Source: Candidatus Zixiibacteriota bacterium (GTDB lineage Bacteria > Zixibacteria > MSB-5A5 > GN15 > FEB-12). From it: DNA of 64,000 nt. How positions within the stretch are numbered: the first letter of the stretch is position 1; the number at the start of each line of letters is the position of its first letter. Shown one piece after another: positions 18,110-27,046 of this stretch. The stretch lies in NCBI GenBank assembly GCA_024280215.1, contig JAJRQO010000036.1, positions 93,798 through 157,797 on the forward strand, in the 5' to 3' direction. Under the pieces are notes generated by a model that ran no database searches, had not been told where the DNA came from, and saw only the letters and a program-made list of their open reading frames with translations. Both the position numbers and the translations under genes were made by a program.

Positions 18110-18703
18110 ATGAAAAAAACAATTTTCGTACTCACAATTGCAATTCTTATATTTGCAACTCATTCAATCATTAACGCTGAAGAACATGAAACTGTGCTGA
18201 GTGCACCTGACAATTGGCAAAGCGAAATATTACCCTTCCCTTTAGGTTTCGCTCAAGATATTGATTTAGTCGGCTTTGAAGATTTACGGTTTGCACCAGG
18301 ATGGTCCGACTCGACCAGTCAAGAATTTTGGGCGTACATGTTTGTCTGGCATGTTGAAAAAAATTCCGCAATGACTGAAGAGATACTTACAAAATATTTT
18401 AATAGCTATTATGATGGACTTATGAATATAGACCACAACAATAAAATAGATTCTTTAAAAACAAATCAATTAGATAAAACGATATGCCTCTTTGTCAAAA
18501 CACCTGATGGATTTTCAGGAAAGATGCGAGTGTATGATCGTTTTTTCACTAAAGATTATTTGACTTTAAACATAAAAGTGAAAGAATCTATTTGCCCGAA
18601 AACAGATAAACAAATTATCTGGTGTGATATTTCGCCAAAAAACTTTAGCCATGAGGTATGGGGCATATTTGATAATGTAAAACTGATTATAGAATGTGAA
18701 TAA
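18110..18703 (+). CDS. Exported protein, unknown
   Basis: 197 residues with a clear signal peptide (about 1-23, ending NAEE). The mature part is mostly beta-like with a C-terminal CDISP segment. No family recognised. It lies about 100 nt after the beta-lactamase gene and ends about 100 nt before a bidirectional terminator, so it may share a transcript with the enzyme, but there is no evidence for a shared role. Confidence 0.6.
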   Translation: MKKTIFVLTIAILIFATHSIINAEEHETVLSAPDNWQSEILPFPLGFAQDIDLVGFEDLRFAPGWSDSTSQEFWAYMFVWHVEKNSAMTEEILTKYFNSYYDGLMNIDHNNKIDSLKTNQLDKTICLFVKTPDGFSGKMRVYDRFFTKDYLTLNIKVKESICPKTDKQIIWCDISPKNFSHEVWGIFDNVKLIIECE

Positions 18704-18801
18704 ACAGATAAACTGAATAAGCTTGTGACCATCGAAACGATATTTTACAATTCACCCTGAGCGGAGTTGAAGGGACTTGTAAAATTATAATTCATACAAA
18801 A

Positions 18802-18827
18802 AAACGCCTGCGTTAACAGGCGTTTTA
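18802..18827. terminator. Bidirectional terminator
   Basis: AAAACGCCTG pairs perfectly with CAGGCGTTTT around CGTTAA. A- and T-runs on both sides allow use from both strands. It lies between the plus-strand exported-protein gene and the minus-strand rplS operon, with repeats between it and rplS. Confidence 0.85.
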
Positions 18828-18852
18828 ATTTTGCAAAATCAGAAAACATGTA

Positions 18853-18947
18853 TTGTCAGGAAAGGGTTCCCGACAACGCATTAGGGCAGACGAGGGCGTC
18901 TGCCGCTCACATAATAAAAAGTCAGGAGCACAGGGCTCCTGACCTAC
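18853..18947. repeat. Three consecutive palindromes of different families
   Basis: TTGTCAGGAA/TTCCCGACAA (18853-18876), GGCAGACG/CGTCTGCC (18885-18904, RAYT-repeat family) and GTCAGGAGC/GCTCCTGAC followed by CTAC (18921-18947) are packed within 95 nt after the rplS operon. Confidence 0.75.
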
Positions 18948-18967
18948 AAGTTCTGATCAGAAATTTA

Positions 18968-19420
18968 CTATTCTGATTTTTTTGCTTTTGGTTTGGCTTT
19001 TGCTTTTGGTTCTGCTTTTGCCTTAGATGCTTTTTTTGCTTTAGCATCTGTTTTTTCTTTAGCAACTTTTGGTGTATCAATAATTTTTTCTTTGATACGA
19101 GCAGATTTACCGGTCAGGTCGCGGAGGTAATACAATTTCGCACGACGAACTTTACCAGAACGGATGAGCTCTACTTTTTCAATATTAGGTGAATGAGATG
19201 GGAACACCCTTTCAACGCCAATACCGTTGGACATTTTTCGAACAGTAAAGGTTGCATTGGTTCCGCTTCCGCGACGTCCAATAACAGTTCCTTGGAAGAC
19301 CTGTACTCTTTCTTTGTCACCTTCTTTGATTTTTACGTGGACACGAAGAGTGTCACCCGCGTTAAATGCAGGAATATCATCCCTTAAATAACTTTTTTCG
19401 ATTTGGGCAATTCTTTTCAT
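18968..19420 (-). CDS. rplS: 50S ribosomal protein L19
   Basis: 150 residues. The first ~112 match L19, including [22 protein letters not shown] and the conserved [24 protein letters not shown] block. L19 lies at the interface of the two ribosomal subunits. A Lys/Ala-rich tail of about 35 residues (116-150) extends beyond the usual end. S16 in the same operon has a similar tail. It is the last gene of ffh-rpsP-khpA-rimM-trmD-rplS. Confidence 0.95.
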   Translation of the reverse strand: MKRIAQIEKSYLRDDIPAFNAGDTLRVHVKIKEGDKERVQVFQGTVIGRRGSGTNATFTVRKMSNGIGVERVFPSHSPNIEKVELIRSGKVRRAKLYYLRDLTGKSARIKEKIIDTPKVAKEKTDAKAKKASKAKAEPKAKAKPKAKKSE

Positions 19421-19440
19421 GAAATCACTCCTTTCAATCT

Positions 19441-20193
19441 CTATATTTTATTTCTTTTTTTTTCAACAAATTTAAATTCTTCTTCTGTCAAATCAGCATT
19501 TATAAGAAGGTCAGGGCGATTGGTCAAACATTTTTTAATCGCTTCGTCTCTTCTAAACTTTTTAATTTTTTTATGGTCTCCGCTGAGCAGTTCTTTGGGA
19601 ACTTCACAGTTTTTATATTCGGCAGGTCGGGTATAACATGGTGTCCCAACAATTTGATCCATGTAGGAATCTTCAAGTGCCGATTCAAAATTACCAAGCA
19701 CTTTCGGAATCAAGCGTCCGACCGCTTCAATCATTACCATCGCTGCGGGTTCACCACCCGTTAAGATATAATCGCCGATAGAGAGTTCATCAATATCATA
19801 CAATTGCAATATCCGTTCATCAATACCAAGGTAGTGTCCGCAAATAATAGTAAGTCGTTCGCACAAAGAATATTCTATCGCAGTAGGTTGGCAAAATTGT
19901 TTGCCAGCCGCTGAGGTAAGAATAATCCTATTTTTTTTGTTTTTGACAGATTCAGATTTATGAGCATAGCCAAGTGATTTCAGACAGGCATCTAAAGGTT
20001 CTACTTTGAGAACCATGCCACCACCACCACCGTAGGGGGTTTCATCAACCGTCTGATGTTTGTCAAAGGCAAAATCGCGGAGATTTATTATTTCAATTTC
20101 AAAGAGCTGTTTCTCAACCGCTTTCCCTATAAGTGATTGTTTTAGCGAGAGGCTAAAAAAATCAGGAAAGAGAGTGATAATTTCAAATTTCAT
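19441..20193 (-). CDS. trmD: tRNA (guanine-N1)-methyltransferase
   Basis: 250 residues. A SPOUT-class enzyme that makes m1G37 in tRNAs reading CNN/GGN codons and so prevents frameshifting. The trefoil-knot SAM site is visible as [11 protein letters not shown] and [22 protein letters not shown], and the EDSYM segment needed for tRNA binding follows. It sits 15 nt after rimM and 20 nt before rplS. Confidence 0.96.
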   Translation of the reverse strand: MKFEIITLFPDFFSLSLKQSLIGKAVEKQLFEIEIINLRDFAFDKHQTVDETPYGGGGGMVLKVEPLDACLKSLGYAHKSESVKNKKNRIILTSAAGKQFCQPTAIEYSLCERLTIICGHYLGIDERILQLYDIDELSIGDYILTGGEPAAMVMIEAVGRLIPKVLGNFESALEDSYMDQIVGTPCYTRPAEYKNCEVPKELLSGDHKKIKKFRRDEAIKKCLTNRPDLLINADLTEEEFKFVEKKRNKI

Positions 20194-20208
20194 TTTTCTA
20201 TTTTGGTT

Positions 20209-20721
20209 CTAACTTAACAAACCAGCTTTATCTATTAGAACAAGTTTCTTATCAATATCAACCGACTCAACAAAATGTTTTACCGCAGGGAAACGAATTT
20301 CCTCACCTGATTCTGTCTTAATAAGATAGACATCATTGGCAGGATAGGTTTCAACATCGATAATTTCGCCGATAGTTTCGTCTGAGTCTTTACACTTAAC
20401 TTTGCACCCAATAATGTCAAAGACATAAAAAGATTCTTCGGGAAGTTCTTCCAAATCATCTTTAAGGAGTGCAATCTCACGATTGGTAAATGATGCGGCA
20501 TTTTCAGGATTGTTAACACCTTTCAATTTCACAACAGGTCGTTTTCCAATTAAGGTTGTTTTGATAATTTCAAACTTTTTCCACTCAGATTTCTTTTTAA
20601 CATAAAATTCATCGAGTTCTAAAAAACGTTCGATATCATCGGAGACTGGAGTGATATAAAGTTCACCACCCAGACCTCTGGAACGACCGAGTTTGCCAAT
20701 TATGATATATGTATCGCTCAT
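20209..20721 (-). CDS. rimM: Ribosome maturation factor RimM
   Basis: 170 residues. An N-terminal beta-barrel (IIGKLGRSRGLGGELYI) is followed by a PRC-barrel domain (about 92-165, with FYVFDIIGCKV and FPAVKHFVESVDI). It assists 16S rRNA maturation and binds S19. It starts 4 nt after the khpA stop codon. Confidence 0.93.
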   Translation of the reverse strand: MSDTYIIIGKLGRSRGLGGELYITPVSDDIERFLELDEFYVKKKSEWKKFEIIKTTLIGKRPVVKLKGVNNPENAASFTNREIALLKDDLEELPEESFYVFDIIGCKVKCKDSDETIGEIIDVETYPANDVYLIKTESGEEIRFPAVKHFVESVDIDKKLVLIDKAGLLS

Positions 20722-20725
20722 AAAA

Positions 20726-20956
20726 CTATTCTAAAATTTCCAATACCGCTCTTTTGCCTTGTCTGGCAGAAACAGCAGCGAGTAATGTACGGATTGATTT
20801 TGCAGTTTGACCTTGTTTACCAATCACTTTGCCAAGATCACCTTCGCCTACACGTAATTCATAAACAGTCGTACGACTTCCTTCAACTTCTCTTATATCA
20901 ACCGCATCTGGGTTATCTACTAACGATTTAACTATAAATCCGACAAAATCTTTCAT
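20726..20956 (-). CDS. khpA: KH-domain RNA-binding protein KhpA/YlqC
   Basis: 76 residues, a single type II KH domain with the GKVIGKQGQTAKSIR loop that contacts RNA. The position between rpsP and rimM is the classic place for this gene. The family binds many RNAs and in some bacteria pairs with KhpB; no khpB is in this window. Confidence 0.92.
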   Translation of the reverse strand: MKDFVGFIVKSLVDNPDAVDIREVEGSRTTVYELRVGEGDLGKVIGKQGQTAKSIRTLLAAVSARQGKRAVLEILE

Positions 20957-21059
20957 TTTACGTCCTTTTCAGTGTGTGTGTCAGTTATCGTTTTTGACAT
21001 TTCAATTCAATTTGTAAAACATGTACTACTCGTGTTTTGCTATTCAGCAGTTCACCCTG

Positions 21060-21551
21060 CTATTCAGCAGGTTTGTCGCCTTCGGCAGCTTTTGCCTCAG
21101 CAGCAGCTTTTGCTTCTTCAGCAGCTTTAACCTTTGCTTCGGCGGCAGCTTTTTGTTCTGCTTCTTTAGCGGCGGCATCGGCGGCAGCTTGTTCAGCAGC
21201 AGCAAGAGCAGCTTTTTTTATTTTACGAGTTTTCTTTTTCCGTTCAACGATAATACCTTTTAATTCGATAGCGGAAACATCTTCACCTTTTTTAGCTTTA
21301 TTGTATTTTTCAGTAAAGCCAATTTGAGTTAACAACGATTTGACAGTTGAGGTAGGTGTAGCACCTTCATTCAACCAATTGGTTAATTTGTCTTCATTGA
21401 TAGTCACTTCTGCTGGAACTTTGATTGGATTATAAGTTCCAATAATTTCCAGAAAACGACCATCACGGGCACGACGTGAATCAGCAGCAACAATACGATA
21501 AAACGCTTGTTTCTTTTTGCCCATTCTGAGTAATCTAACATTTACAGCCAA
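21060..21551 (-). CDS. rpsP: 30S ribosomal protein S16 with Ala-rich tail
   Basis: 163 residues. The first ~80 are S16 ([31 protein letters not shown] and IGTYNP). The remainder is a Lys-rich stretch followed by an Ala/Glu/Lys-rich helix (about 115-160) not found in the shorter E. coli protein. Similar extensions occur in Bacteroidota-type S16. It lies in the ffh-rpsP-khpA-rimM-trmD-rplS operon, 19 nt after ffh. Confidence 0.95.
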   Translation of the reverse strand: MAVNVRLLRMGKKKQAFYRIVAADSRRARDGRFLEIIGTYNPIKVPAEVTINEDKLTNWLNEGATPTSTVKSLLTQIGFTEKYNKAKKGEDVSAIELKGIIVERKKKTRKIKKAALAAAEQAAADAAAKEAEQKAAAEAKVKAAEEAKAAAEAKAAEGDKPAE

Positions 21552-21570
21552 TTAAATGACCTCCTTAGTT

Positions 21571-22893
21571 TTAGAAACGAGGCATCCCACCAGGGATTCC
21601 ACGTCTCTTCTTTTTATTAAAATTTCCAAACATTTTTTGCATTTGTTGGAACTGCTTGAGCAACTGATTGACAGCTTGTACGCTGTTACCAGAGCCTGCG
21701 GCAATTCGTTTTTTTCTTGGACCATTGATAAGTTTTGGGTTTTGTCGTTCCTTGGTAGTCATTGATTTTATAATCGCAACCATCCGTTCCATACCCCGCT
21801 CATCAATTTTGACACCCTTGAGTGCTTTACTCGCTCCGGGAATCATTCCGAGGAGAGATTCAAGCGGTCCCATTTTTTTAAGCTGTTCCATTTGTACAAG
21901 GAAATCCTCAAAATCAAATTTAGATTTGAGAAGTTTCTCCTGCATTTTGGAGGCTTGTTCTATATCAATATGTTCTTGTGCTTTTTCAACGAGTGATAAG
22001 ACATCACCCATCCCGAGTATACGAGTTGCCATACGTTCTGGATGGAAAATTTCCAAGTCAGAAAGTTTTTCGCCTGTTGATGCAAGTTTAATCGGACAGC
22101 CTGTCACTTCACGAATAGAAAGAGCAGCACCACCACGAGCGTCACCATCAAGTTTTGAAAGAACCACACCAGTAATCCCGAGACGGTCATGAAAAGATTG
22201 TGCAACATTGACAGCATCCTGCCCAGTCATTGCATCAGCAACTAATAAAATTTCATCTGGTTTTGTGAGAGCTTTAATTTCTTCAAGTTCTTCCATCAGT
22301 TCGTCGTCAACATGAAGACGTCCCGCGGTATCTAAAATAACTAAATCGATAAAATTCTTTTCGGCGTACTTGACCGCTTCACGACATATTTCAGGTGGTT
22401 GTTTTCCCTCAACGAAAAAATGTTCAACCTGAATAGAGTCTGCTAATACTTTGAGTTGTTTAACAGCGGCAGGACGGTGGATATCGGCGGCGACTAAGAG
22501 TGGTTTTTTCTTTTTCCGTTTTGCATCAAGAGCAAGTTTGCCAGAAAGAGTTGTTTTACCTGACCCTTGTAGACCGCATAGCATATAGACAGATGGAGTT
22601 TTGACAATTGGTGCGACTGGTTCGGCGGTTGTGCCTAAGAGTGTGACAAGTTCGTCATGGACGACTTTGATTACTTGTTGAGAAGGATCTAATGCTTTGA
22701 GAACTTCGATACCAACAGCTTTTTCGGTGACTGCTTTTACAAAATTTTTAGCGACTTTGTAGTTTACGTCAGCTTCGAGTAAGGCTTGACGTACTTCACG
22801 CATGGCATCGGAAATATTTTTTTCCGATAGAATTCCTTTTCCGCGAAGGTGTTTAAAAGCGGAGTCTAATTTGTCAGTTAACGATCCAAACAT
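21571..22893 (-). CDS. ffh: Signal recognition particle GTPase Ffh
   Basis: 440 residues. An N domain (1-85) is followed by a G domain with GLQGSGKTT, DTAGR and a SKLDGDARGGA motif. A Met-rich M domain (about 295-440), with MQKMFGNF and a basic GGMPRF tail, binds SRP RNA and signal sequences. It delivers membrane proteins to the translocon. It is the first gene of the operon. I found no SRP RNA gene in the adjoining gap. Confidence 0.96.
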   Translation of the reverse strand: MFGSLTDKLDSAFKHLRGKGILSEKNISDAMREVRQALLEADVNYKVAKNFVKAVTEKAVGIEVLKALDPSQQVIKVVHDELVTLLGTTAEPVAPIVKTPSVYMLCGLQGSGKTTLSGKLALDAKRKKKKPLLVAADIHRPAAVKQLKVLADSIQVEHFFVEGKQPPEICREAVKYAEKNFIDLVILDTAGRLHVDDELMEELEEIKALTKPDEILLVADAMTGQDAVNVAQSFHDRLGITGVVLSKLDGDARGGAALSIREVTGCPIKLASTGEKLSDLEIFHPERMATRILGMGDVLSLVEKAQEHIDIEQASKMQEKLLKSKFDFEDFLVQMEQLKKMGPLESLLGMIPGASKALKGVKIDERGMERMVAIIKSMTTKERQNPKLINGPRKKRIAAGSGNSVQAVNQLLKQFQQMQKMFGNFNKKKRRGIPGGMPRF

Positions 22894-23323
22894 TTCTTTC
22901 TCAGTTTTTCACACGCAAAGATGTGTGACTGTAATCAGCATCGCAAGGAGTCCCCGTTGGGGCAACGTGGCTTTCTTGAGCTTCAAGAAAAAAACGCCAC
23001 AAACAATCTGATTTCTCATCTTGTTATGCGATGACTACCCTGAACGTAAAAAATTAAACATTGCACAGAGCGCAGTTATTCTTATTCAGTCGTAGCAACC
23101 TAAGCTGATCCAACTGATTTAGCCAAACAATATACAAAAATTCAGACTTTAGGCAAGCTATTAATGAGCAAAAACAATGACTTTTTAAAAGAACCTCAAG
23201 ATGTAGGCTATTGACTGTAAGTAGGTTATGAGAATATAAATTTAATTTGAGTTTATTCCCCGATTTTCCTACTCAATTAAACTTGTTGATTATAAAAATC
23301 TGAGCCTTTAGAAATATTTCGAC
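22894..23323. other. Gene-free gap upstream of ffh with a dispersed repeat
   Basis: 430 nt. The part near ffh (about 22940-23032) is a compound hairpin: GCATCGCA at the left pairs with TGCGATG at the right. Inside are GTCCCCGTTGGGGC and GTGGC-TTTCTTGA/TCAAGAAA-GCCAC. This resembles the 'gcgaggagcgaagcgacgtggcaatctc' type of intergenic repeat known from many bacterial genomes. The rest (about 23040-23323) is A+T-rich and shows nothing I can name. The ffh promoter should lie here. Confidence 0.55.
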
Positions 23324-24103
23324 CTATTGTAAGAATAAAATTATCAAACTACTGCTCAAAACTATCTGAAGTAAAAATATCAGACTACCTACCAAAAGAG
23401 CCGTTTTCCCATCTTTTAAAATTGACCCAAATGTTATCCTCAAGCCTATGGCAGCCATTGCAACTATAAGTGTATAATGACTTATTTGACTGATAATATG
23501 TATATATTCTTCAGGAAGTACACTAAAAGTAGGAATTAGAGAAAACAGAATAAATCCGATAATAAATAACGGTATTCCTGCTTTTTTGCTATTTTTCTGC
23601 TCGGTATCATTGTTGTTTTTCTTTAAAAAGATAAACATCAGAACAAATACAAGAGGAGTCAACATCAGTATTCGCACCATTTTTACAATAGTCGCTGTCT
23701 CTCCAGAAAGATTACTAACAGAAAACCCTGCCGCCACGACCTGACCGACCGCCTGCAAGGTTGAGCCGATAAGAATGCCTGAGTTAATTTCAGAAAAATG
23801 TAAGAAAAGAGAACCAAGAAAAGGTAGTAGAAAAATACCGATAGTACCTAAGAAATTAACAATCGCAATAGATAACCCAACCTCATCTTTTTTTGCTCCG
23901 ATAATCTGTTCGGTGGCAGCGATTGCCGAACTCCCACAGATACCGTTGCCGATTCCTATAAGGAGAGCAAATTTGCTATCAAGTTTACATATTTTCCCAA
24001 TCAGAAGTGATGACAATACTGCGACTGATACTATCACAAATAATATGAGAATAGATTTGTAACCGAGCTTTTCTAAAATGAGAAAGTTTAAATTTACACC
24101 CAT
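23324..24103 (-). CDS. YeiH/UPF0324-type membrane transporter, start codon missing
   Basis: Polytopic membrane protein of the UPF0324 (YeiH, putative sulfate exporter) family. The motifs GIGNGICGSSAIAAT and GVALxGVNLN-like are clear. The first ATG at 24103 falls inside the second conserved helix, so 259 residues is too short. The same frame stays open to 24331 and encodes the missing N-terminus (GIALCTFIGIVAVVL and QIGAVVIAIILGIVVGN), but those 76 codons contain no ATG, GTG or TTG. A rare ATT/ATC start at about 24311-24316, a few nt after ACAGGA, would give a full-length protein. The other reading is loss of the start by mutation. Stands alone. Confidence 0.75.
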   Translation of the reverse strand: MGVNLNFLILEKLGYKSILILFVIVSVAVLSSLLIGKICKLDSKFALLIGIGNGICGSSAIAATEQIIGAKKDEVGLSIAIVNFLGTIGIFLLPFLGSLFLHFSEINSGILIGSTLQAVGQVVAAGFSVSNLSGETATIVKMVRILMLTPLVFVLMFIFLKKNNNDTEQKNSKKAGIPLFIIGFILFSLIPTFSVLPEEYIHIISQISHYTLIVAMAAIGLRITFGSILKDGKTALLVGSLIFLLQIVLSSSLIILFLQ

Positions 24104-24377
24104 TAGTGCGACAGCAAATGATAATATCTGTTTCTCACTATATGTTATCCCTTGTTGAAATGTGTCAGAAATTTTTGCAACATTGCCGACAACAATGCCT
24201 AAAATAATTGCAATAACAACCGCACCGATTTGGATATAGGCTGATAAAACAACAGCAACTATACCGATGAAAGTACAGAGAGCAATACCGTATGTAGTCT
24301 TTAAAAAATGAATGATTTTATAATCCTGTTTTTAAATTCAGGGTATAGTATGAAGAAATAATCGGATGTGTCAAGTG

Positions 24378-24491
24378 CTATCTATTAACTAACTTTTCTA
24401 TTTCTTCAAAGATTTCATCTTTAGTATTATAATTCAAACTCATACCAAACTCCACCCTTACAAGACAAGCATTATTGTCAACTCTACAAAC
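24378..24491 (-). pseudogene. Possible relic of a class V aminotransferase C-terminus
   Basis: A 38-codon open stretch ends at a TAG (24378-24380). Read on the minus strand its last residues (CLVRVEFG followed by NTKDEIFEEIEKLVNR) resemble the C-terminal end of cysteine-desulfurase-like enzymes (xVRVSxG...NTxEEIDxLxEAL). A TAA lies just before it and the RAYT repeat array begins 14 nt further on, so the rest may have been lost by repeat insertion. A short match of this kind can arise by chance, so the call is tentative. Confidence 0.3.
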
Positions 24492-24505
24492 TTATTTTGA
24501 TCACC

Positions 24506-24630
24506 GTGCAAGGCAGACATCCACTAACAAGTGCAAGGTAGACGTCCTCTAACAAGTGCAAGGCAGACGTCCACTAACAAGTGCAAGGCAGACGTCCTCT
24601 AACAAGTGCAAGGCAGACGTCCTCGTCGGC
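24506..24630. repeat. 25-bp tandem array built from the RAYT repeat half-site
   Basis: Four 25-bp copies beginning GTGCAAGGCAGACGTCC and ending CTAACAA (24506, 24531, 24556, 24581), then a fifth (24606) that runs into CTCGTCGGCCGG. The unit is the left arm of the palindrome GGCAGACG-TCCT-CGTCTGCC. The array lies just after the RAYT gene. Confidence 0.85.
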
Positions 24631-24651
24631 CGGTCAATTCAAAACAAACTC

Positions 24652-25140
24652 TTATCTACCCTTGTCAGTCAACCAATCCTTTGCACTCGAGAACTCAAAA
24701 TCTTCAGACTTTGTTACCAAATTACCTCGTACAGGATTATTATGGATATATTCCATTTTACGAATAAACTGTATATCTGAATAAAGAATTAAATCATCAA
24801 ATCTCGGCATCCACAATCTAAATTTGGAATCATTCATAAACTTTTTCTTTATAGCTTCTGTGAGTTCCTCTTTGATTTTTCTTGAAGATAAACTCTTGAA
24901 AGACTGCATAAATTTTGATAATTGAGAATACTCTGAAAGGAAAACCATCATGTGTAAATGGGAAGGCATAAGAACATAACTTATTATTGGGATTTTATAG
25001 AATCTTAGCGTTTCCTCTAATTGTTTTAATAAAATTATGGATAAATTTCTATCAATAAATATCGGGGACCATTCTTTGATTGTAGTAGTGATATAAACAA
25101 AAGCACAATCATTAAAGTCAGCACGTTTTTTAACGGGCAT
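24652..25140 (-). CDS. REP-associated tyrosine transposase (RAYT, Y1 family)
   Basis: 162 residues. A single-strand transposase of the IS200/IS605-like HUH/Y1 class: the metal-binding HxH is in MPSHLHMMV (about 58-66) and the likely catalytic Tyr is in the C-terminal YIHNNPVRG segment (about 134-142). This form, next to palindromic repeats and without a long element around it, is typical of domesticated RAYTs that act on REP sequences. The ribosome-binding site AAGGAG lies directly after a repeat hairpin (25155-25174), so the hairpin forms part of the leader and could control expression. Repeats flank the gene on both sides. Confidence 0.88.
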   Translation of the reverse strand: MPVKKRADFNDCAFVYITTTIKEWSPIFIDRNLSIILLKQLEETLRFYKIPIISYVLMPSHLHMMVFLSEYSQLSKFMQSFKSLSSRKIKEELTEAIKKKFMNDSKFRLWMPRFDDLILYSDIQFIRKMEYIHNNPVRGNLVTKSEDFEFSSAKDWLTDKGR

Positions 25141-25514
25141 ATATTTTACTCCTTGGCAGACGAGGACGTCTGCCTTGCACAGTGATAGGCAATCGGAACG
25201 CCTACCAAGTACAACATGAATCAGTCAGTGTATTCTACGCAGACACGATAAAGCAGATGGGATTACCTGCATCTCACATTGTTAAAGTTAATTTATTATA
25301 TGATGGGGTACTGACAGGTGATGTCAGTTTAATTCAAAGACTCATCAATAATCTATGCAAGTCAGACGAGGACATCTGCCATGCACCTTGAAAGTTAGTT
25401 CAAAAGTTTACCATATACTCTGAGAATTAGTTGGAAAATCTACCATGCATATTTCTTAATATTACATTATCATAGTGCAAGGCAGACGTCCTCGTCTGTC
25501 GGTCAATTTGTAAC
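25141..25514. repeat. Gap upstream of RAYT with three REP-like palindromes
   Basis: Copies of the family lie at 25155-25174 (perfect GGCAGACG/CGTCTGCC), 25361-25380 (imperfect) and 25481-25500, the last framed by GTGCAA and GGTCAA as in the array at 24606. The 180 nt between the first two include a frame (about 25182-25350) with protein-like composition but no recognisable family; it runs into the repeat and is probably a relic. Confidence 0.7.
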
Positions 25515-26480
25515 TTACACCAACTTTGATTTGAGTATATCATGCAGATGGACGATGCCACGAAGTTTATTAGTCGTATCAACTGTTGGTAGCTGGCTAA
25601 TCGAATACTGTTCCATCATCTGTAAGGCTCGGTCAAGTAGTGCCTCAGCATCGACAGATTTTGGATTTTGTATCATCACATCAGATGCCGTCAATTTGTA
25701 AAAACTATCGGATTGTTCGGCTATACGTCGTAAATCCCCGTCGGTGAAAATCCCCAACAGTTTGCCTGAGTCATCAACAGTCACCACACAGCCCAAACGT
25801 TTGGAAGTCATTTGTAAAATCATATCATTCATGGTAGCATCTTGTTTTACTATCGGGAGTTCGTTGCCATCGTGGTGTACATCGGACACTTTGGTAAGCA
25901 GTCTGTTCCCTAAAGAGCCACCAGGATGAAACGTAGCAAAATCTTCGGCAGAGAAATTCCGTGCCTGAAGCAGTGCCACTGCCAAAGCATCACCCATTAC
26001 AAGTGCTGCAGTAGATGATGAGGTTGGCACAAGATTATTAGGGCAGGCTTCCCGCTCGACTGAACAATCGAGTGGCATATCGGCACGTTTATAAAGTTCG
26101 GAATCGATATTCCCACAGAGAACTATAATCGGCACGGCAAGACGACGAGCAGCAGAGATTAGTTGTTCCATCTCGCCCAATCGCCCAGATTTTGATATAA
26201 GCAGCAAGATGTCATCAGCACGCATCAATCCCAAATCACCATGCATCGCTTCTGCCGGATGTAAGAAAAATGATGAGATTCCTGTTGAGTTAAATGTCGC
26301 GACGATTTTTTTGCCAATAAGTCCCGACTTACCCATCCCGCCAACAATCACCCGACCTTTACAGATCAAGATTGCATCGACGGCATGTTCAAAATTTTCG
26401 TCAAGATTCTCAGCCATCGCTTTGACTGCATCGGCTTCAGCAAGAATCAGTTCACGGGCATGTTTTTTATGTTCATTCAT
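25515..26480 (-). CDS. kdsD: Arabinose-5-phosphate isomerase
   Basis: 321 residues. An N-terminal SIS sugar-isomerase domain (about 30-175, with GMGKSGLIGKKIVATFNSTG and PTSSSTAALVMGDALA) is followed by two CBS domains (about 205-320). It converts ribulose 5-phosphate to arabinose 5-phosphate, the first step of Kdo synthesis. Its start overlaps the 3' end of kdsC by 4 nt, and kdsC overlaps kdsA by 4 nt, giving a tight kdsA-kdsC-kdsD operon. Confidence 0.94.
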   Translation of the reverse strand: MNEHKKHARELILAEADAVKAMAENLDENFEHAVDAILICKGRVIVGGMGKSGLIGKKIVATFNSTGISSFFLHPAEAMHGDLGLMRADDILLLISKSGRLGEMEQLISAARRLAVPIIVLCGNIDSELYKRADMPLDCSVEREACPNNLVPTSSSTAALVMGDALAVALLQARNFSAEDFATFHPGGSLGNRLLTKVSDVHHDGNELPIVKQDATMNDMILQMTSKRLGCVVTVDDSGKLLGIFTDGDLRRIAEQSDSFYKLTASDVMIQNPKSVDAEALLDRALQMMEQYSISQLPTVDTTNKLRGIVHLHDILKSKLV

Positions 26481-27046
26481 ATTAAATAGTCATTCGCATC
26501 TTTTTGAATTGCATCAAAATAATATTCTATAACTTCACGGACGGCACCATGACCGCCATTTTTTTCAGTGATAAAATCGACCACATTTATAAGTTGTTTG
26601 GTAGAGTCAGCTACTGCAATAGAAAGTCCGCATTTTTGAGCGAGTTTAATATCTAATATTTCATTACCGACAAATGCAACTTGTTCAAATGTTAAATTCA
26701 ATTTTTCAAGTAGAGGTTTCATCATTGCTACTTTGCTTTGGGTGCCTTTGAGAATTTTACCATCATCAGCTTTTGTTAGCTTTGCCTGTAAGACATGCGT
26801 CACGCCCAAATCTTTCATACGGGAATCTGTCGCCGCTGAATGTCTACCAGAGACAATTGCGATCTCAAGACCTGCTCGCATCGAAAGAACCATAAAGAGT
26901 CCATCGGAGATATTAAATTTTTTCAACTCGAACCCATCAGGTCCAAAATAAATAGAATCGTCTGTGAGGACACCGTCAACATCAAGTGCTAACAGTTTTA
27001 TATTTTTAAATCGCTCTATAAGTTGTTCTGTAGAAAGTTTACTCAT
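26477..27046 (-). CDS. kdsC: Kdo-8-phosphate phosphatase
   Basis: 189-residue HAD phosphatase without a cap domain. The nucleophile motif is LALDVDGVLTDD (about 14-25), the second motif IVSGRHS and the third GNEILD. It removes phosphate from Kdo-8-phosphate made by KdsA. It overlaps both neighbours in the kdsA-kdsC-kdsD operon by 4 nt. Confidence 0.94.
   Translation of the reverse strand: MSKLSTEQLIERFKNIKLLALDVDGVLTDDSIYFGPDGFELKKFNISDGLFMVLSMRAGLEIAIVSGRHSAATDSRMKDLGVTHVLQAKLTKADDGKILKGTQSKVAMMKPLLEKLNLTFEQVAFVGNEILDIKLAQKCGLSIAVADSTKQLINVVDFITEKNGGHGAVREVIEYYFDAIQKDANDYLI

Noticed and set aside
22894..23323. SRP RNA (4.5S) gene next to ffh
   Set aside because: The conserved GGAAG/AGCAG tip and GGTCAGG segment are absent; the structure seen is a dispersed compound repeat.
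24506..24630. CRISPR array
   Set aside because: The 25-bp units are directly adjacent with no unique spacers and no cas genes; they are tandem copies of a REP arm.
25182..25391. 70-residue gene upstream of the RAYT gene
   Set aside because: Composition is protein-like, but it runs through a REP palindrome at its end, has no family match and no good ribosome site; treated as a relic.
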